Assembly (NCBI GenBank): GCA_024305405.1
Contig: JAKNDB010000068.1
Coordinates: 9,347,501 to 9,411,500 of the forward strand
Direction: 5' to 3'
Origin: Dirofilaria immitis
Taxonomy: Eukaryota; Nematoda; Chromadorea; Rhabditida; Onchocercidae
Length of the DNA: 64,000 nucleotides
Positions within the stretch are counted from its first letter, which is position 1; each line of letters opens with the position of its first letter. Shown here in pieces: positions 12,601-24,148 of this stretch. Position numbers and translations under genes: made by a program. The notes beneath the pieces are model-generated. The model was given only the letters and a program-made list of their open reading frames with translations. It was not told the origin of the DNA and ran no database searches.

Positions 12601-15600
12601 GCGTTTTCTACTTCTTTTATTTATGGTATTTATAACACTTTTGAAAATCCTGCGCATCACACCACTACTTATTTTCACTCTGCATGAAGCATTACATACT
12701 ACTGGCGTATGTTACTGTTTCTTGTCAATTTAAAAATTACTTTTCGCTCGCTTGTTGTATATAATGTCATCCGTCTTCAATCTAATTTAATTATTTCAAA
12801 CTTTATGCTTTTTTCGTGAAGTGTTCAACTCTGTTTTAGCTGCTGCGTGTACGTATTCAACTCTCAGCACTGTATTTTCTCCAGTTTTTACTCAGTCAAC
12901 CGCCAGCAAAATTTACGTTTTTCCCGGGCGATTCCTATCAGATAGCATTAGGAGAACAGAAACATTTGAACAAAATTGTGGATGCTCTGATTCGAAAAGC
13001 GATGAAACAGAACAAAGAAGTGCTTGATCTAATCACTGTTATCAAGACCAAACAAGCTATCCGAATGGCTGCACAAACATTGGAGCATACTATTGTCGAC
13101 TTGCAAAAGTTAGTAGAAATGGCGATTTCGTAAAGATCGGATTGTTAGCGCATTAATTTAAGATTTCCTTTTATCAGTTATCGGGATGACTTTTCGTTTA
13201 AATCGCTGCTTTACATTAAATTGATTTTAAATTCAAATTATTAATGATTTAACACATAAGCATTCTCATTGCAGACAGGGATTTTTGCACCACGAATCGA
13301 TGCAGCAATGGGAGCGTTCTTTAAATCGCTTGCGTGATCGTGGTGAACGTTTAATTAATTCTCCGCAGCCTAGTTTCCAGGATGTTTTAGAATCTATTCC
13401 TTGGATTCAAGCTATCGATAATAGGAAAAGGCAAGATTTAGTGGATAAATTGGTCAAATATCTTGAAACACAGCCAGGAATTGAACAGTCAGGCGGCCAC
13501 TTGGTTCAGACATTCGGGAAGACGATGTATTTCATTAGGAAAGGCATTTGCAAGTAAGTTTATTTATCTTTGATGACGAAATGTTAATCATACTATTTCA
13601 TTTCGGATTTTTTTAATCTCTATAAACTTCAACGATTACATTTAATCGGCTTGTTTGATTTTAAATGTAAATATCAGCGTGGAACATTATTCGTGACGAT
13701 ATATATTGTTGTACATATAGGGTAACCGAAATGACTTTATCAAAACGAGGCAAAGAGCATAAGCATGATTATTATGTACATCAGGGACGCTTTGTTGGAG
13801 AACGAAATTTGCTAGACAAAAATGATTTTGTTTGTTTTCTTTTAATTAGCGAGAATTTTTAATATTTTGAAATTTCGATGAGAATAGCGGTGCGATGCAA
13901 ATTTAAAAAGCAAACTACTTGAAATTTTTTAATTTCATTCTGGAAATAAAAGATAGAAAAAGTTAATCTTGGTACTAACTTGAATTCCGTGTTTTAATAA
14001 CTTTTTGATTAAATTTGTTGTTCCAAATTTTGTTGTCAAAAATATATTGGCAAAAATGATTATGTTTCAGAAAGAAATCTTTCGTATCCTTTTCAGCAAC
14101 TTTATGTAATTCGATCTTATTTTTGTTTCAGCGACGTGAATCAGTGAAAAAACCAAAAGTTGAATATCGAACATCGACAGATTGTATACTGATCAAAATT
14201 GACGAAGATATAATGGATATTGTTCGTTCATTTGACAGCTCAATTATTAGGACAATATCGCGAAAGGAGCAAACACGACGACTTATATATGAACTCAAGG
14301 AACAACATGAATCGTTTGTTTTATTTTCTTAGAAAGGATATCAAATTTATCCTGTGCATTAAATGTGGCTAACAATTGTCATTTTTCTGCTGCTATGGCT
14401 AGACATTAAGTCAGTTTATTGGATTTAAATGGATAAATTTTGATGAAATATAATTTCAATCCAAAAATAAACTAAATTTAAAAAATTCTGAATATTTTTT
14501 CTTCAATTTGAATATAACAAATTTATTTTTAAAATAATTGAATGATCATTATCATATATTCTGAAGTCATACCTGAGACTGTGTATTATAATATCAAAAT
14601 CTGTCACTAAAGATATAAATGACTTCATTTATCGAAGTGTGGATACTAAATTAGCTGGTATAATATTGGGTAATTCTACTGCAGTTTTGCTTTAATGACT
14701 CTGGATGACTTCGAAAAATTGTACACGAGGCGTGGCTATTCGGTGGGCGGTCGAGTAGATGTTGAAGTTGGAATTGGAAGAAAGCTTATCATCGGATTTC
14801 GAGCTATGATTGTTGCAGTAAAGCCTTCGACGAACTTAGATGATCACTATCATATTTTGGGACCTGCTATTGTAACGCTAAAACCTGTTGGTGAAGATGT
14901 AAGCTTTCTTTTATTCTTTAGTATTAGAAATTTAAAATAGAGTATGAAAACATTTAGTTCAGAAAAAGCTAAATTTATTCAAAAATCAGTACATTTTTTA
15001 GCAAGGAATGTCAGTTCTTATCGATAATGAACGAAGTGCCGATCAACCAACTTTAGATATAGAAAGTAATATATCATTAGAAACTGAAACAGAAGAGCTA
15101 GACAAAATATTATCAAGGAAGAAGGTTAATGCTAAAATATGTTACTTTTATCACTTCATTCATTTCTGTTCAACGAGAAGATGAAATTTCTAGTAAATGA
15201 TTGGATTTTTGACCTGATTATTTTTCTGAAAAAGTACTTTCAAATTTACAGGGTAGTATCAAAAGAAGATAATGTCAACAGCTTCCAAAACTGCGGTAAT
15301 TATATTAAACTGGATATAACTGTCTGTGCTGATGAATATAGATTAGACAATTATACTGGAAAGCAGCGCGTAAAATTCGGAATTTATTTTAATAATGAAT
15401 TATTCGCTAAATTAAAATACAAATTTTTAAAAATTCATATAAGACTAAATTGTTTCATTTAGCAAACTCTTCCAGTTCTTTTGGAGAAGGCTAAATCATC
15501 GCTTAGAGAGTCAACAAAGGTAAAGATGCATTTGACTGGACCAGTTTTTCTTTCCTGTTTATAATGAATCTTTGTGAACATAACAATAAAATGACTGTGC

Positions 15601-16393
15601 CATAATCGAAATTTCATGTGTTTTATTCACATTACTCACTGTATCATCATATGCTATGTCACATTTTCAAAGTAACTAATTATTTCAGTGATGGAGTTAG
15701 TAGACAGTTATTGACAGCATCTTTTGAACAAGCTCCGAATTGCAGAAAAAAAACATTGGCGTAGCATACACTCTATCCTCAAGTTTGGTTTATTTCAGGC
15801 AAAAATAGAAGCAAAAGAATTGCGACTAGGTTCGAAACAAACTGAAGTAACGAGAAAGACGAGATCAAAACCTCTAACACCATCATTACTAAACATGATG
15901 GGAAGAAGGGCATTAGAAACACAGTCGGACGAAGACGATGGAGACAAAGAACAGAAAGATTCAGAAATCACGGCAAAGTTGAAAAAAAAGTAGAAGAATC
16001 TAAACAGCAGTATATGGAAACCCAGCAGACTCAGGAAGAACAAATATCTACTGTAAGCGGTAAAAGTTCCAGCAGTGAAGGTATCAATGTTTATTAGTTT
16101 CAGGAACAAAAGCTATTGCAAAAGCATTGATGTTTGAGTATTTAAAAATCATGTTATCAGTATACACTGCCTTTTTTTGCAACATTTTTGTGCTAATATG
16201 ATTTTCCCTTAACATGTCAGTCGTTTACCAAACTTTCTGATACTTCAAACTTTTACTGAATATAGAAATAAATGAATAGTTCTGAAATGATATCACTTTA
16301 GATCATGCGAAAAATATAGATTCACTGAATCACTTTTTTGTTTTTTTTTCAGGATTGGCAAAATCAGCACTTCTAAGAAAACAAATAAGTTGA
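6687..16393 (+). CDS. SLC9C-like (sperm-type) Na+/H+ exchanger with voltage-sensor-like and cNMP-binding regions; frame-broken
   Basis: This is a multi-exon gene of about 20 or more exons. Membrane exons at 6687-6825, 7235-7302, 7419-7595, 8221-8389, 8698-8900, 9115-9221, 9414-9540 and 9689-10012 carry exchanger hallmarks: LPLLIFESA, ATDPVAVVAILEDI, ILVEGESLLND and AYGGLKGALALLL. Exons at 10216-10419, 10637, 10972, 11397-11512, 11696-11771, 12121 and 12586 give a cytosolic linker and further hydrophobic segments. The segment with FITLLKILRITPLL resembles an S4 helix but has few positive charges. A coiled coil (about 12900-13130) and a cyclic-nucleotide-binding-like domain (13276-13554, 13722-13836, 14132-14307; motifs SIPWI and GRFVGERNLL) follow. 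An acidic, charged tail ends at TGA 16391-16393, with AATAAA at 16456. This order is that of SLC9C exchangers, which are voltage- and cAMP-linked and known from sperm flagella. Exon 8221-8389 is 169 nt between two phase-0 introns and changes frame inside the conserved motif, so the gene may be a pseudogene or the sequence may hold an indel. An A8 run at 15982-15989 marks a second possible one-base shift; without it the protein stops at 15992. Confidence 0.75.
13971..14049 (+). repeat. Dispersed intronic repeat, copy 2
   Basis: Second copy of the element at 5965-6048, in the same orientation, inside a late intron of the SLC9C-like gene between the two last cyclic-nucleotide-binding exons. No terminal inverted repeats or target-site duplications were apparent by eye. 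Confidence 0.7.
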
Positions 16394-17663
16394 AACCAAA
16401 TGCTGTAAATTAAAGAATTTTGCATTTTATGATCATTTCAAACCTTGTAAAAATCAATAAAAATTTGTTACTGTGCTTTAAGTCACATAGACAAGAAGAA
16501 ATTCTTGAGGACTAAAAACTTCTCGGCATGATTGCTTTAAGATTCTAAAAAATTATGATTAAAAGCATCTCAGTTCATTCTGTCTCGTAAGTAACCAGTG
16601 AGAGAATCATAATTTTGATAGAATTTCTCGTTGTAACATTCTTTGAAACTGTGCCATTCGTCATGACATCTAAGGCCAGCAATTTATCGATGAACTCAAA
16701 AGCAATCTCCTACTGAATCTTCCTTTCATCATGAATTTTTCTACAGCACCATTTAATTCATTCAAGACTACGTTAAAATCAACGCATTCTTATTAATTGG
16801 GGATCTTAAACATAAAACTGTAAACATTTAATAATGGAAAATGCTAAATAATGAATAAAACTTGAGTAAACACGAGGACGGTATGCCAAGTCACTGTATG
16901 AGTAAACAAAATAACACATAAGTTTGATATGCAGAACACATATTTCTTTAATACAAAGTTATACATAACTATCAGCTTATTTCAAAATTTCGTCAATTTC
17001 CATTTTGATATCAGTCGATCTTTGATGTTTATTTCAGTGATTAACACATTGTGTAAATGGAATTACCTAATAAGTACTGAATTTCATGTTTCCAGATGAT
17101 TTTCTTTCCAGATCTCAAAAATATTACGACTTAAAATTGATCCAAATTAATTATGTGATAGATTTCTATTCATTTCTTGAATATCACTTTACAAAAAGGA
17201 TGGAATTAAATATTGCCAATTGTATGTTATGCAAAATGACGCACTTCAGTGAACAAGATTTTGAATTGAAAATTAATAAAAGATGGAAGGCGATGGCATG
17301 CATCCATTGTTAAGTTAATTACGTCTTTTAACTGAAAAATCCAGAGCCCAGGGAATTATTTCTTTACCGTTTTTCATTATTCCAAATCCAAAACTGGAAT
17401 TAAAAACACTTTGTTTGAATTAGACTTGTATCTTAGCTCAGACTGATTTATTTACTTTTATGATTTTTGAATGTTCGGGTAAGACAAGAGTATTTAGAAA
17501 AGCAAAGAATGAAACAGGGTTTGATAGTAATTTCAATCAATAGAAAAAAATGAAAGGACTATAACAATATACTTAATTACAACGATATCATGGAATTCCT
17601 GAAATACACTCGAATCTACCATTTTATGTCCAATCGATGCCACTTGCTTCTAGTTGGTATAAC
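16394..17663. other. Convergent intergenic region with poly(A) signal of the exchanger gene
   Basis: This lies between the 3' ends of the plus-strand exchanger and the minus-strand BRICHOS gene. A canonical AATAAA is at 16456-16461, 63 nt after the exchanger stop. No further coding sequence could be supported; one 75-codon plus-strand ORF at 17086-17313 has no splice context or recognisable motif. Confidence 0.5.
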
Positions 17664-19322
17664 TCATTTTGTTGATAAATCTTGTATATTCGATGAAATT
17701 GTTGGATAGGACCAATGTCCACCTTGACCATCAGGTATTAGTTGATATCTTTCCCATTCAGGAACATAAAGTCGGAAGCAATCCAAACGTCTGATACCAA
17801 TCGTCATATCATCTTCGTATTTATGTAATCGTTGAATAGCATAATTTGGTAAGCAAAAGTCGTAACAATTTGAACAGCTTGAATCTAAAATATGCAAAAT
17901 ATATTTAAGATGTTAATGTTAACCGATAATCCAATAAAAAGTAAAAACATGTAATAAGAATCAACATAAACATTCTGCTTAGCAATAAGCAATATCGATG
18001 TCAAAAGTTAAAAATTCTGGACTAACCTCTTGTATAGACTGTGTGCTTCAGCAAGTACCACTTTGCATTACGACAGTGATCAATTTTATTTGTAAATTTA
18101 CGTTCTGCATTTTTCACATCTATTGCTTCAGCATGATATTGCCAATATTCTTGCCATCCATATTCCGAATAAATCTTAATGATCAACCAAAAGTTTTTTG
18201 CAATGAAATTTATATAAAAGAGGCTTGTCTACAAGCATTAACAAATTTAAAAGATAAAATTGCTGATGAAGTTTTCCAAAAGTTATAATGTTTTGTTATA
18301 GCTTTATTGCATTGCTCAAAATTTGCAAAATTCAATCATATGTTAAAAAACAGGCAAAAATACTAGCGAATAATTTACACTGTTGACCTCAGAAGTTACA
18401 GATGAAAGTGCGTCACGGAGAGCTGAAATACTTGGAATTGCAGAGCGATCAAGAGGTATCAAGAAGCATGCAATGTGTCTACCAGAATTATCAATCAATG
18501 CATGATCTGCTATTGCTATATAACCCTGTAAATTTGAGTTGGATGTTGAAACAAGAAGATATAAATTTCAATAAATGCTATTAATTGAAAAGTTTCTTGA
18601 AGAATATAAAGTAAAAACGAAAATGTGAGAAATATGCGAGAAATGTGCGAGAAATTGTCATTTTTTCAAAGTTAATTTCCGGGATATAGATGAGGATAAA
18701 ATGTACCGTTTCGAAATCGATAACACTCAACGAGTTACTTCTCAGTGGTAAATTGCCAATCAGCTCGAAGTGAACCTGAGATGAACTGTAGAAGAGAATA
18801 TGAAGTAAACTTGGAACTTGATCATAGATACCGCTCGGGTCATTATTATGACATTTCTCGCATATTGGCGGATATAAGGATAATGCTCGTACCTAAATTT
18901 ATTGGTTTGTCAGATTCTGATTGCGTTGAAAATACCACAGAATTTATTACTTGGAAAGAGATTATTAAAGAAGCTCATTACAAGCTTCTAGAATTGCAGA
19001 AGTGAATTAGTCAATATATTAATTACGAAGATTTCAAACATCATTTTTGCTGCTCATAAAATTTTTACAATTTCAAAATCGACTGTATTTCTATAATAAT
19101 TTAATACTTGAAGAATACAAACGAGTCGATTTCTCCAGCAATTCGAATATTCAAAAATGAAGTTCATGAAGTTTTTTTGCTAGAAATATTATTATTGAAA
19201 ACATTACTTACCGAGTAAGAGCCAAATAAAGCATGAAATATAATGCCCAATAAAATAAAAAATAAAGTGACAAGGAGTAAAAATAACAATAAAAGACAAA
19301 TCAAGCGAGGCGTCAAGGTCAT
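17664..19322 (-). CDS. BRICHOS-domain type II membrane protein
   Basis: There are five exons on the minus strand: 19322-19212, 18892-18707, 18525-18388, 18174 (or 18228)-18027 and 17884-17664. All junctions keep phase and have GT/AG ends. The product is about 267 residues, or 285 with the longer fourth exon. Residues 8-33 form a long hydrophobic signal-anchor near a very short N-terminus. The BRICHOS core follows: VIDF with Asp96, then GYIAIADHAL, then CFLIPLD with Cys119, and a later Cys in DHCRNAKW. BRICHOS domains are defined by one Asp and a Cys pair, and act as chaperones for their own pro-protein in the secretory pathway. The C-terminus (CSNCYDFCLP, then IRRLDCFRLYVPEW) is Cys-rich and would be lumenal or extracellular. 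The closest type known to me is the uncharacterised nematode BRICHOS family (for example C. elegans C09F5.1). The start is chosen because a strong acceptor lies 4 bases upstream of the ATG. Confidence 0.8.
18625..18658. repeat. Short tandem repeat in BRICHOS intron 2
   Basis: Three imperfect copies of an 11-base unit of the form GCGAGAAATGT lie between the second and third exons of the BRICHOS gene. Nothing links it to a function. Confidence 0.6.
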
Positions 19323-19336
19323 ATTCCTGAAAAAAT
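19323..19336 (-). other. Probable spliced-leader trans-splice acceptor of the BRICHOS gene
   Basis: On the minus strand a T6 tract ending in CAG (AG at 19328-19327) is followed by four bases and then the ATG at 19322-19320. No upstream coding exon of this gene was found, so trans-splicing of a leader fits better than a cis intron. Confidence 0.5.
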
Positions 19337-19700
19337 CCCTTCTAGTCAAAAACAATTCTTGCAATGTTCACAAGAACTGATCCAGAATAACCTTATTATG
19401 TATTATTATTATGTATAAATACTTTGAATACTAACTGTCACAGAAACATGTATCTTCTGTGATGTCCAAACAAAATACCCTAAAAAGGTGCATGTACACT
19501 TTCGCTGTAGTTTGCTTCAATCTTCCGTCCTGAAAGCTTAAGCTCCAGAATGTGATGACTATTCTGGCTCCATAAATGTAATTATTAGACAGAAAAAATG
19601 ACTTTGCTTGAACTAAAATGTCCATAAATAAATCAATGAACTTGTTTATTATTCTCAAGACTCATCTTCGGTCTCTGAGAATCACTGAAGTACTTCCTTC

Positions 19701-22700
19701 TTACGGGAAAGTTCGCCATCTATAGCATCTTTTATTTTGTTCATAATTAATTAAAAATGACAATAACTCAGAAAACCTGGCTCTGAAAAGAATCTTCCTC
19801 GTGAATTGTAGCATTTGTTCCCACGGAGTGTACATTTCCTCGGATGATTGTGAAGGTGATCTTGTGGCGATTAATGACGCATCTGATCGAGGCTATAATT
19901 CCGAATTATCTTGAAAATTTAAATTATTTGAAGCTGTGATATATTTTTAATACTTGTGCGATCAGAAAACTCTAATTAAAATTCGCAATTTCACCAGTAC
20001 ATGCTTTAACATACCGCGTAAACATCAGTTGAATCATTCTGCTGTCCCATTTGCATACGTCTGTAGCTGTCCTTTCGAGACAGTGTACTAAAACAGGCTA
20101 TACTTCTAGATTCGGACTAAATTGGACTGAAACAAAATGAATTAAAACAGAACAATATCCGAGAAAGCAGATCTCTGAATTTTCATAGAAAGCTTCTACA
20201 GCAATTTTTATAAATACTTGGTGGGGTGCGATTTGGTTATGCAAAATATCGTTATTACTATTATGATAAGTGACGATCGCTATGGTTGTTATTATCTTGA
20301 TTAGACTAAATTTATTTAAGTAATTCTTAACAACTTGCGATTTAAACAAACTGATACGAGATGTTAGTGGAAATTGTGATGGACAGATGATGAGAAGTGA
20401 AAAAGTCTTCCAGTGTTACATAGTTACAAAATTCATATGTACATTGTAGAAGCTTCCGATAGTTGCTCTCTGTTCTACACCTTAAATCTTTATAATTAAT
20501 TAATAAACGAACCTTTCTATCGGTGAGGTGCCAATACGTCGCCAGCTTTCCGCTTTTTCAGCGGATGGTAAAGGGAGTGTATAAATAGTTTTCCGATGAT
20601 GATCAATAGCAGTACTAATTTCATTAGCCGCTGAGCTGAATTTATGAAGAATTAGTGATAGCAGCATATTTGGAGATAAAAATATATCCAACCTAGCTGA
20701 ATCGAGGAAACCGACTTCCTTGTGACCAGATTTCAGATACGAACTCTTTCCTTCGCTTCGTTCCTGAATCAATGTTGTCCGTTGATGTTCGACACTTCTA
20801 TCACTGCGTATCCGTTGCTGATTTAGGCTTCGTTCAGTCTGCTGTATTGCGGATCCATCACCTTGAATAAGGCCTGTTCCATGCGTCTGCACTATTCGTG
20901 CACCGCCCTCTTTAATAAATATTCTCAGAAATGTTCAAAAGACCTATCAAAAATTTGAGCGATTAAAATTGAAATTTGAGGACAACGGATAATGTTTACA
21001 ATATGCTAGAAATATTAAAAACGTATATTTTGAAATCATAAACAAACAATTTATTTCAATTTGATTTGCTGCGAAATATTTATGTAGTATAATTATAATT
21101 CAAAATTTTAAATTTAAATAAATAAATGAAACAACTGACCTGATGTATGTACTTCATGAACATCATATCCATAAGAGTGGATGTTTGCAATGGAGCGATC
21201 CATATTGTCTGATGGTTTGAGGTATGGTATATTTGTTAATTCCAGTTGATTACCAGAAGACATCTCTATAATTATTTTCATACGCAAGGATAATTTGATC
21301 TTTCGACTTATAAATCAAGAAAAATCATTTTTATTAATGATATGTTGATTTCTTTTCTTTCTAATTCTTTAAACGACAAAAGCAATATATAGGCTATAAC
21401 TGCGTTTTTTGTTTTTATTAACTGTTTTTACACATTTTATGATTAAAGGGAAAGACTGATCAGCAACGGCAATATTTAGACTTTAGACTTAAATTAAATT
21501 CTCAAAACTTTGATAGATTCATAGCGATAATATAAAACATCATATATTTTCATCTTGAACAAGTGATTTAAGAGGAACATAAGAAAAAGAAACAAGGAAG
21601 ATAATAAACGAAATATGAGAGAAGGATGAGTGCTAATATCCGAAAAATGATGAGGTAGATATTCAGAAGAGGAAATCGAAGTTTAGCAATCTTAGACAAA
21701 TGATCTTACATTTCTGTATGCATACATTTTGATAAACGTTTTGGAAATCATATCGATTTTTATATTTATGATTTATTTTATTTTGAGCTAATTTTGAGAC
21801 CGAAATTCATATAAATAGTCATTTATTTCAGAATAATTCAATTCTCTATTTTAATTACAAAATACAAGGGATATAAGAGATATTGAAAATTCATTCACAA
21901 ATTATAAATCGCATGTTATTTGAAAAATGGATTCGTCTACTTTGTTATCTTTGTATTCCGAACAAAATTAATGTTTTACGAAGTCAGTAAGACGCAAACA
22001 TAAATTTATTGACCATTAGTAAAATGAACTATGAAAATATTTGAATTTTATGACTAAATATTCAAGTTTTCTCGTAGGCTAATCTCGGGTCATAAAATTA
22101 GTAACTATATAGTTAATAATGAGCTTCATAATTAATTTTTTTTTATTGATAGTCCTATTCGAAGCATATAATGTGGTTGAAAAGTCTTTTGATATGATAG
22201 TTTGCAAACTAGATAAGCAATTTTCTTTCGTGTATTCTTCAGCGATCATAATATATTAATATCAGTTTCATTAATATATCAATAATAAGTATAAATGTAT
22301 AACATAAGCATTTGTCCTGTGATTCGATTTAATAGAAACTGATAAAATACTTATTAAATACTAAAATTAAATTTGATTCAATCTTTTACAAATTATTTTA
22401 TGATCTCATTCGAAGAATTTATAATATAAAATATTAGTGATATGATAAATTTCAAAACTTTTTTAAACAAGTATTCAGATTTGTTAGAAATCTGCGAGAA
22501 TTCCAAAGAAAACTTTGAATTCTTGAAAAATATGAATAAATAAGCTTCATAGAAAACCGAAAAATTCATAAATGAAAAAAAGTTTCACTATCTGAGATAA
22601 ACGACTATTGAAAGTCGTTTTTGAAAAAAACTGTAAATTAAATTCCAGTGCTCTGTTTTGGTTCATACCTCGCTGATAAAATTATAATATAATGCAAGAT

Positions 22701-24138
22701 AATAGAACAGAGAGAATAAAAAGGATAAAAGAATAGAAAACCGGGCTTGAATACTGGAATATATAATTGATAATTGATAAGGAAATATGATTAAAAAAAT
22801 ATAGGAACAAATTAACAAGCAGTAAATGTATGCTTATGATGCTGTAAAAAATGAAATAAAGTTCTTTTTCCATTCTCCTTGTAACCAATTTTTATCGAAT
22901 AACGGAAAAGCAAAAATTCTATTTAAGGTATTAAATAGTTATTAGTTTAATTTCCTCGGAATATATCATTTGGCTGTTGCTATACATTTAAATGTACAAA
23001 ATGATACGATGAAAGGGATTTTTCTTTCATTTTCTTAGTTGTTCGACCGATTTCACATGTTCATATATATCTCTCCATTTTCAAATTGAATTATTCCTTT
23101 CTTGTCAATCAAATGACAAAGTCTAGTAATCGCCATTTTTAGTCTTGACAAGAGACGTATCTAACTAAGACCAGCAAAAATCAAAAGCAATCGAAACGTC
23201 AGTAGTTACAACGAATTTACTGAAGACTAGGAATAAATTAAATTATAACAGCAAATGATTTATTGAATTAAAATTAAAACTTCTTCCTTAATTTTGCATT
23301 CCTTTCCAACATTTCTAATGATACTTGATATTCTAGGCAACTGCGTGTACAGATTTTCCATATTCTTAATAGAATATTAAAACAAAGACTGATGTGCAAA
23401 TTTCAATATAGATTGTTAAAAGCGGATTTTAAACTTAAAGCTAATTTTTCATATTGATTTATAGCAATACTAAAAGGAATTGTTTTGAATACAATCTGTT
23501 ATATCGATTTGTAAATTTAATTGTTGATCGTCAATAAGTTTAAAAGTTGCTGCAACGAATATTGCAAAGAAAATTCATGTCGATTTTGTGAACAAGTTGA
23601 AATGAGATAGTGGTGTCGGCTCATTTGTTTGCGTAGTTATTATGAGAAGTTTAATGCTATTCATCTTTGGAATAATCCTAGAAAATGCTAACAATACCTG
23701 ATGTTTGCATAAATGACGCATCTCTACTGTAGTCTCTTTCACCGGTTGAATAATACCTGAAATAATGACAAATCAAAAGAGATGTTAAAAATCGAAAAAT
23801 GAAAGTAAATGCAACAATTAATAGACAATATACAATTTAAAGTGACAAGAATGGTAAATTATATCTATAGACATTTCATCCTGAATAAAGCGATAAAGCA
23901 ACCTTCGTTCCATCTCGTTGTTGAGTGATGAAGAAGTTGCTTGTAAGGAATTTGGTGATGTATGGTAAAAATCACGGATTGGTAATTCATTATTGAATCG
24001 TCGTTTAATTGTTTCCGTTGGAATTCCTTGTAGAGGAACACGTAGACTACTAGTGCTAGGTAATCGACGTGATTCGCTTATATAATGCTGGATGATTTCT
24101 TCATGCTCAGTTTTTTTCGTCGTGGAGTCATAGTTCAT
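19701..24138 (-). CDS. Unrecognised 370-residue protein, six exons
   Basis: I do not recognise this protein. Exons on the minus strand are 24138-23873, 23756-23698, 21265-21140, 20909-20513, 20087-20015 and 19892-19701 (lengths 266, 59, 126, 397, 73 and 192). All five junctions have GT/AG ends and matching phase, adding to 371 codons with the stop, which is strong evidence for a real gene. The product is hydrophilic and probably mostly disordered. It is rich in Ser, Arg and Gln, with many basic Ser/Thr sites such as RRLPSTSS and LSRKDSYRR. One more hydrophobic patch (LSPNMLLSLILHKF) lies near residue 235 and an aromatic-basic segment (TPWEQMLQFTRKILFRARF) is near the C-terminus. There is no signal peptide or membrane span. 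Exon 3 (126 nt) is flanked by phase-1 introns and could be skipped without changing frame. The ATG directly follows a strong acceptor. The gene ends 379 bp before the BRICHOS start on the same strand. Confidence 0.65.
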
Positions 24139-24148
24139 CTAGAAAAAA
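24139..24148 (-). other. Splice acceptor abutting the start codon of the orphan gene
   Basis: The minus strand reads TTTTTTCTAG immediately before the ATG of the orphan gene. It could be a spliced-leader acceptor or the end of a cis intron from a 5' untranslated or coding exon that I did not find. Confidence 0.4.

Noticed and set aside
15250..15300. Candidate extra exon between 15124 and 15464 in the exchanger tail.
   Set aside because: It does not fit the phase of its neighbours, while direct joining of 15123 to 15464 does.
18402..19005. Plus-strand ORFs of 60 and 86 codons over the BRICHOS gene.
   Set aside because: The minus-strand exons have matching phases, splice sites and BRICHOS motifs; the plus-strand frames are antisense shadows.
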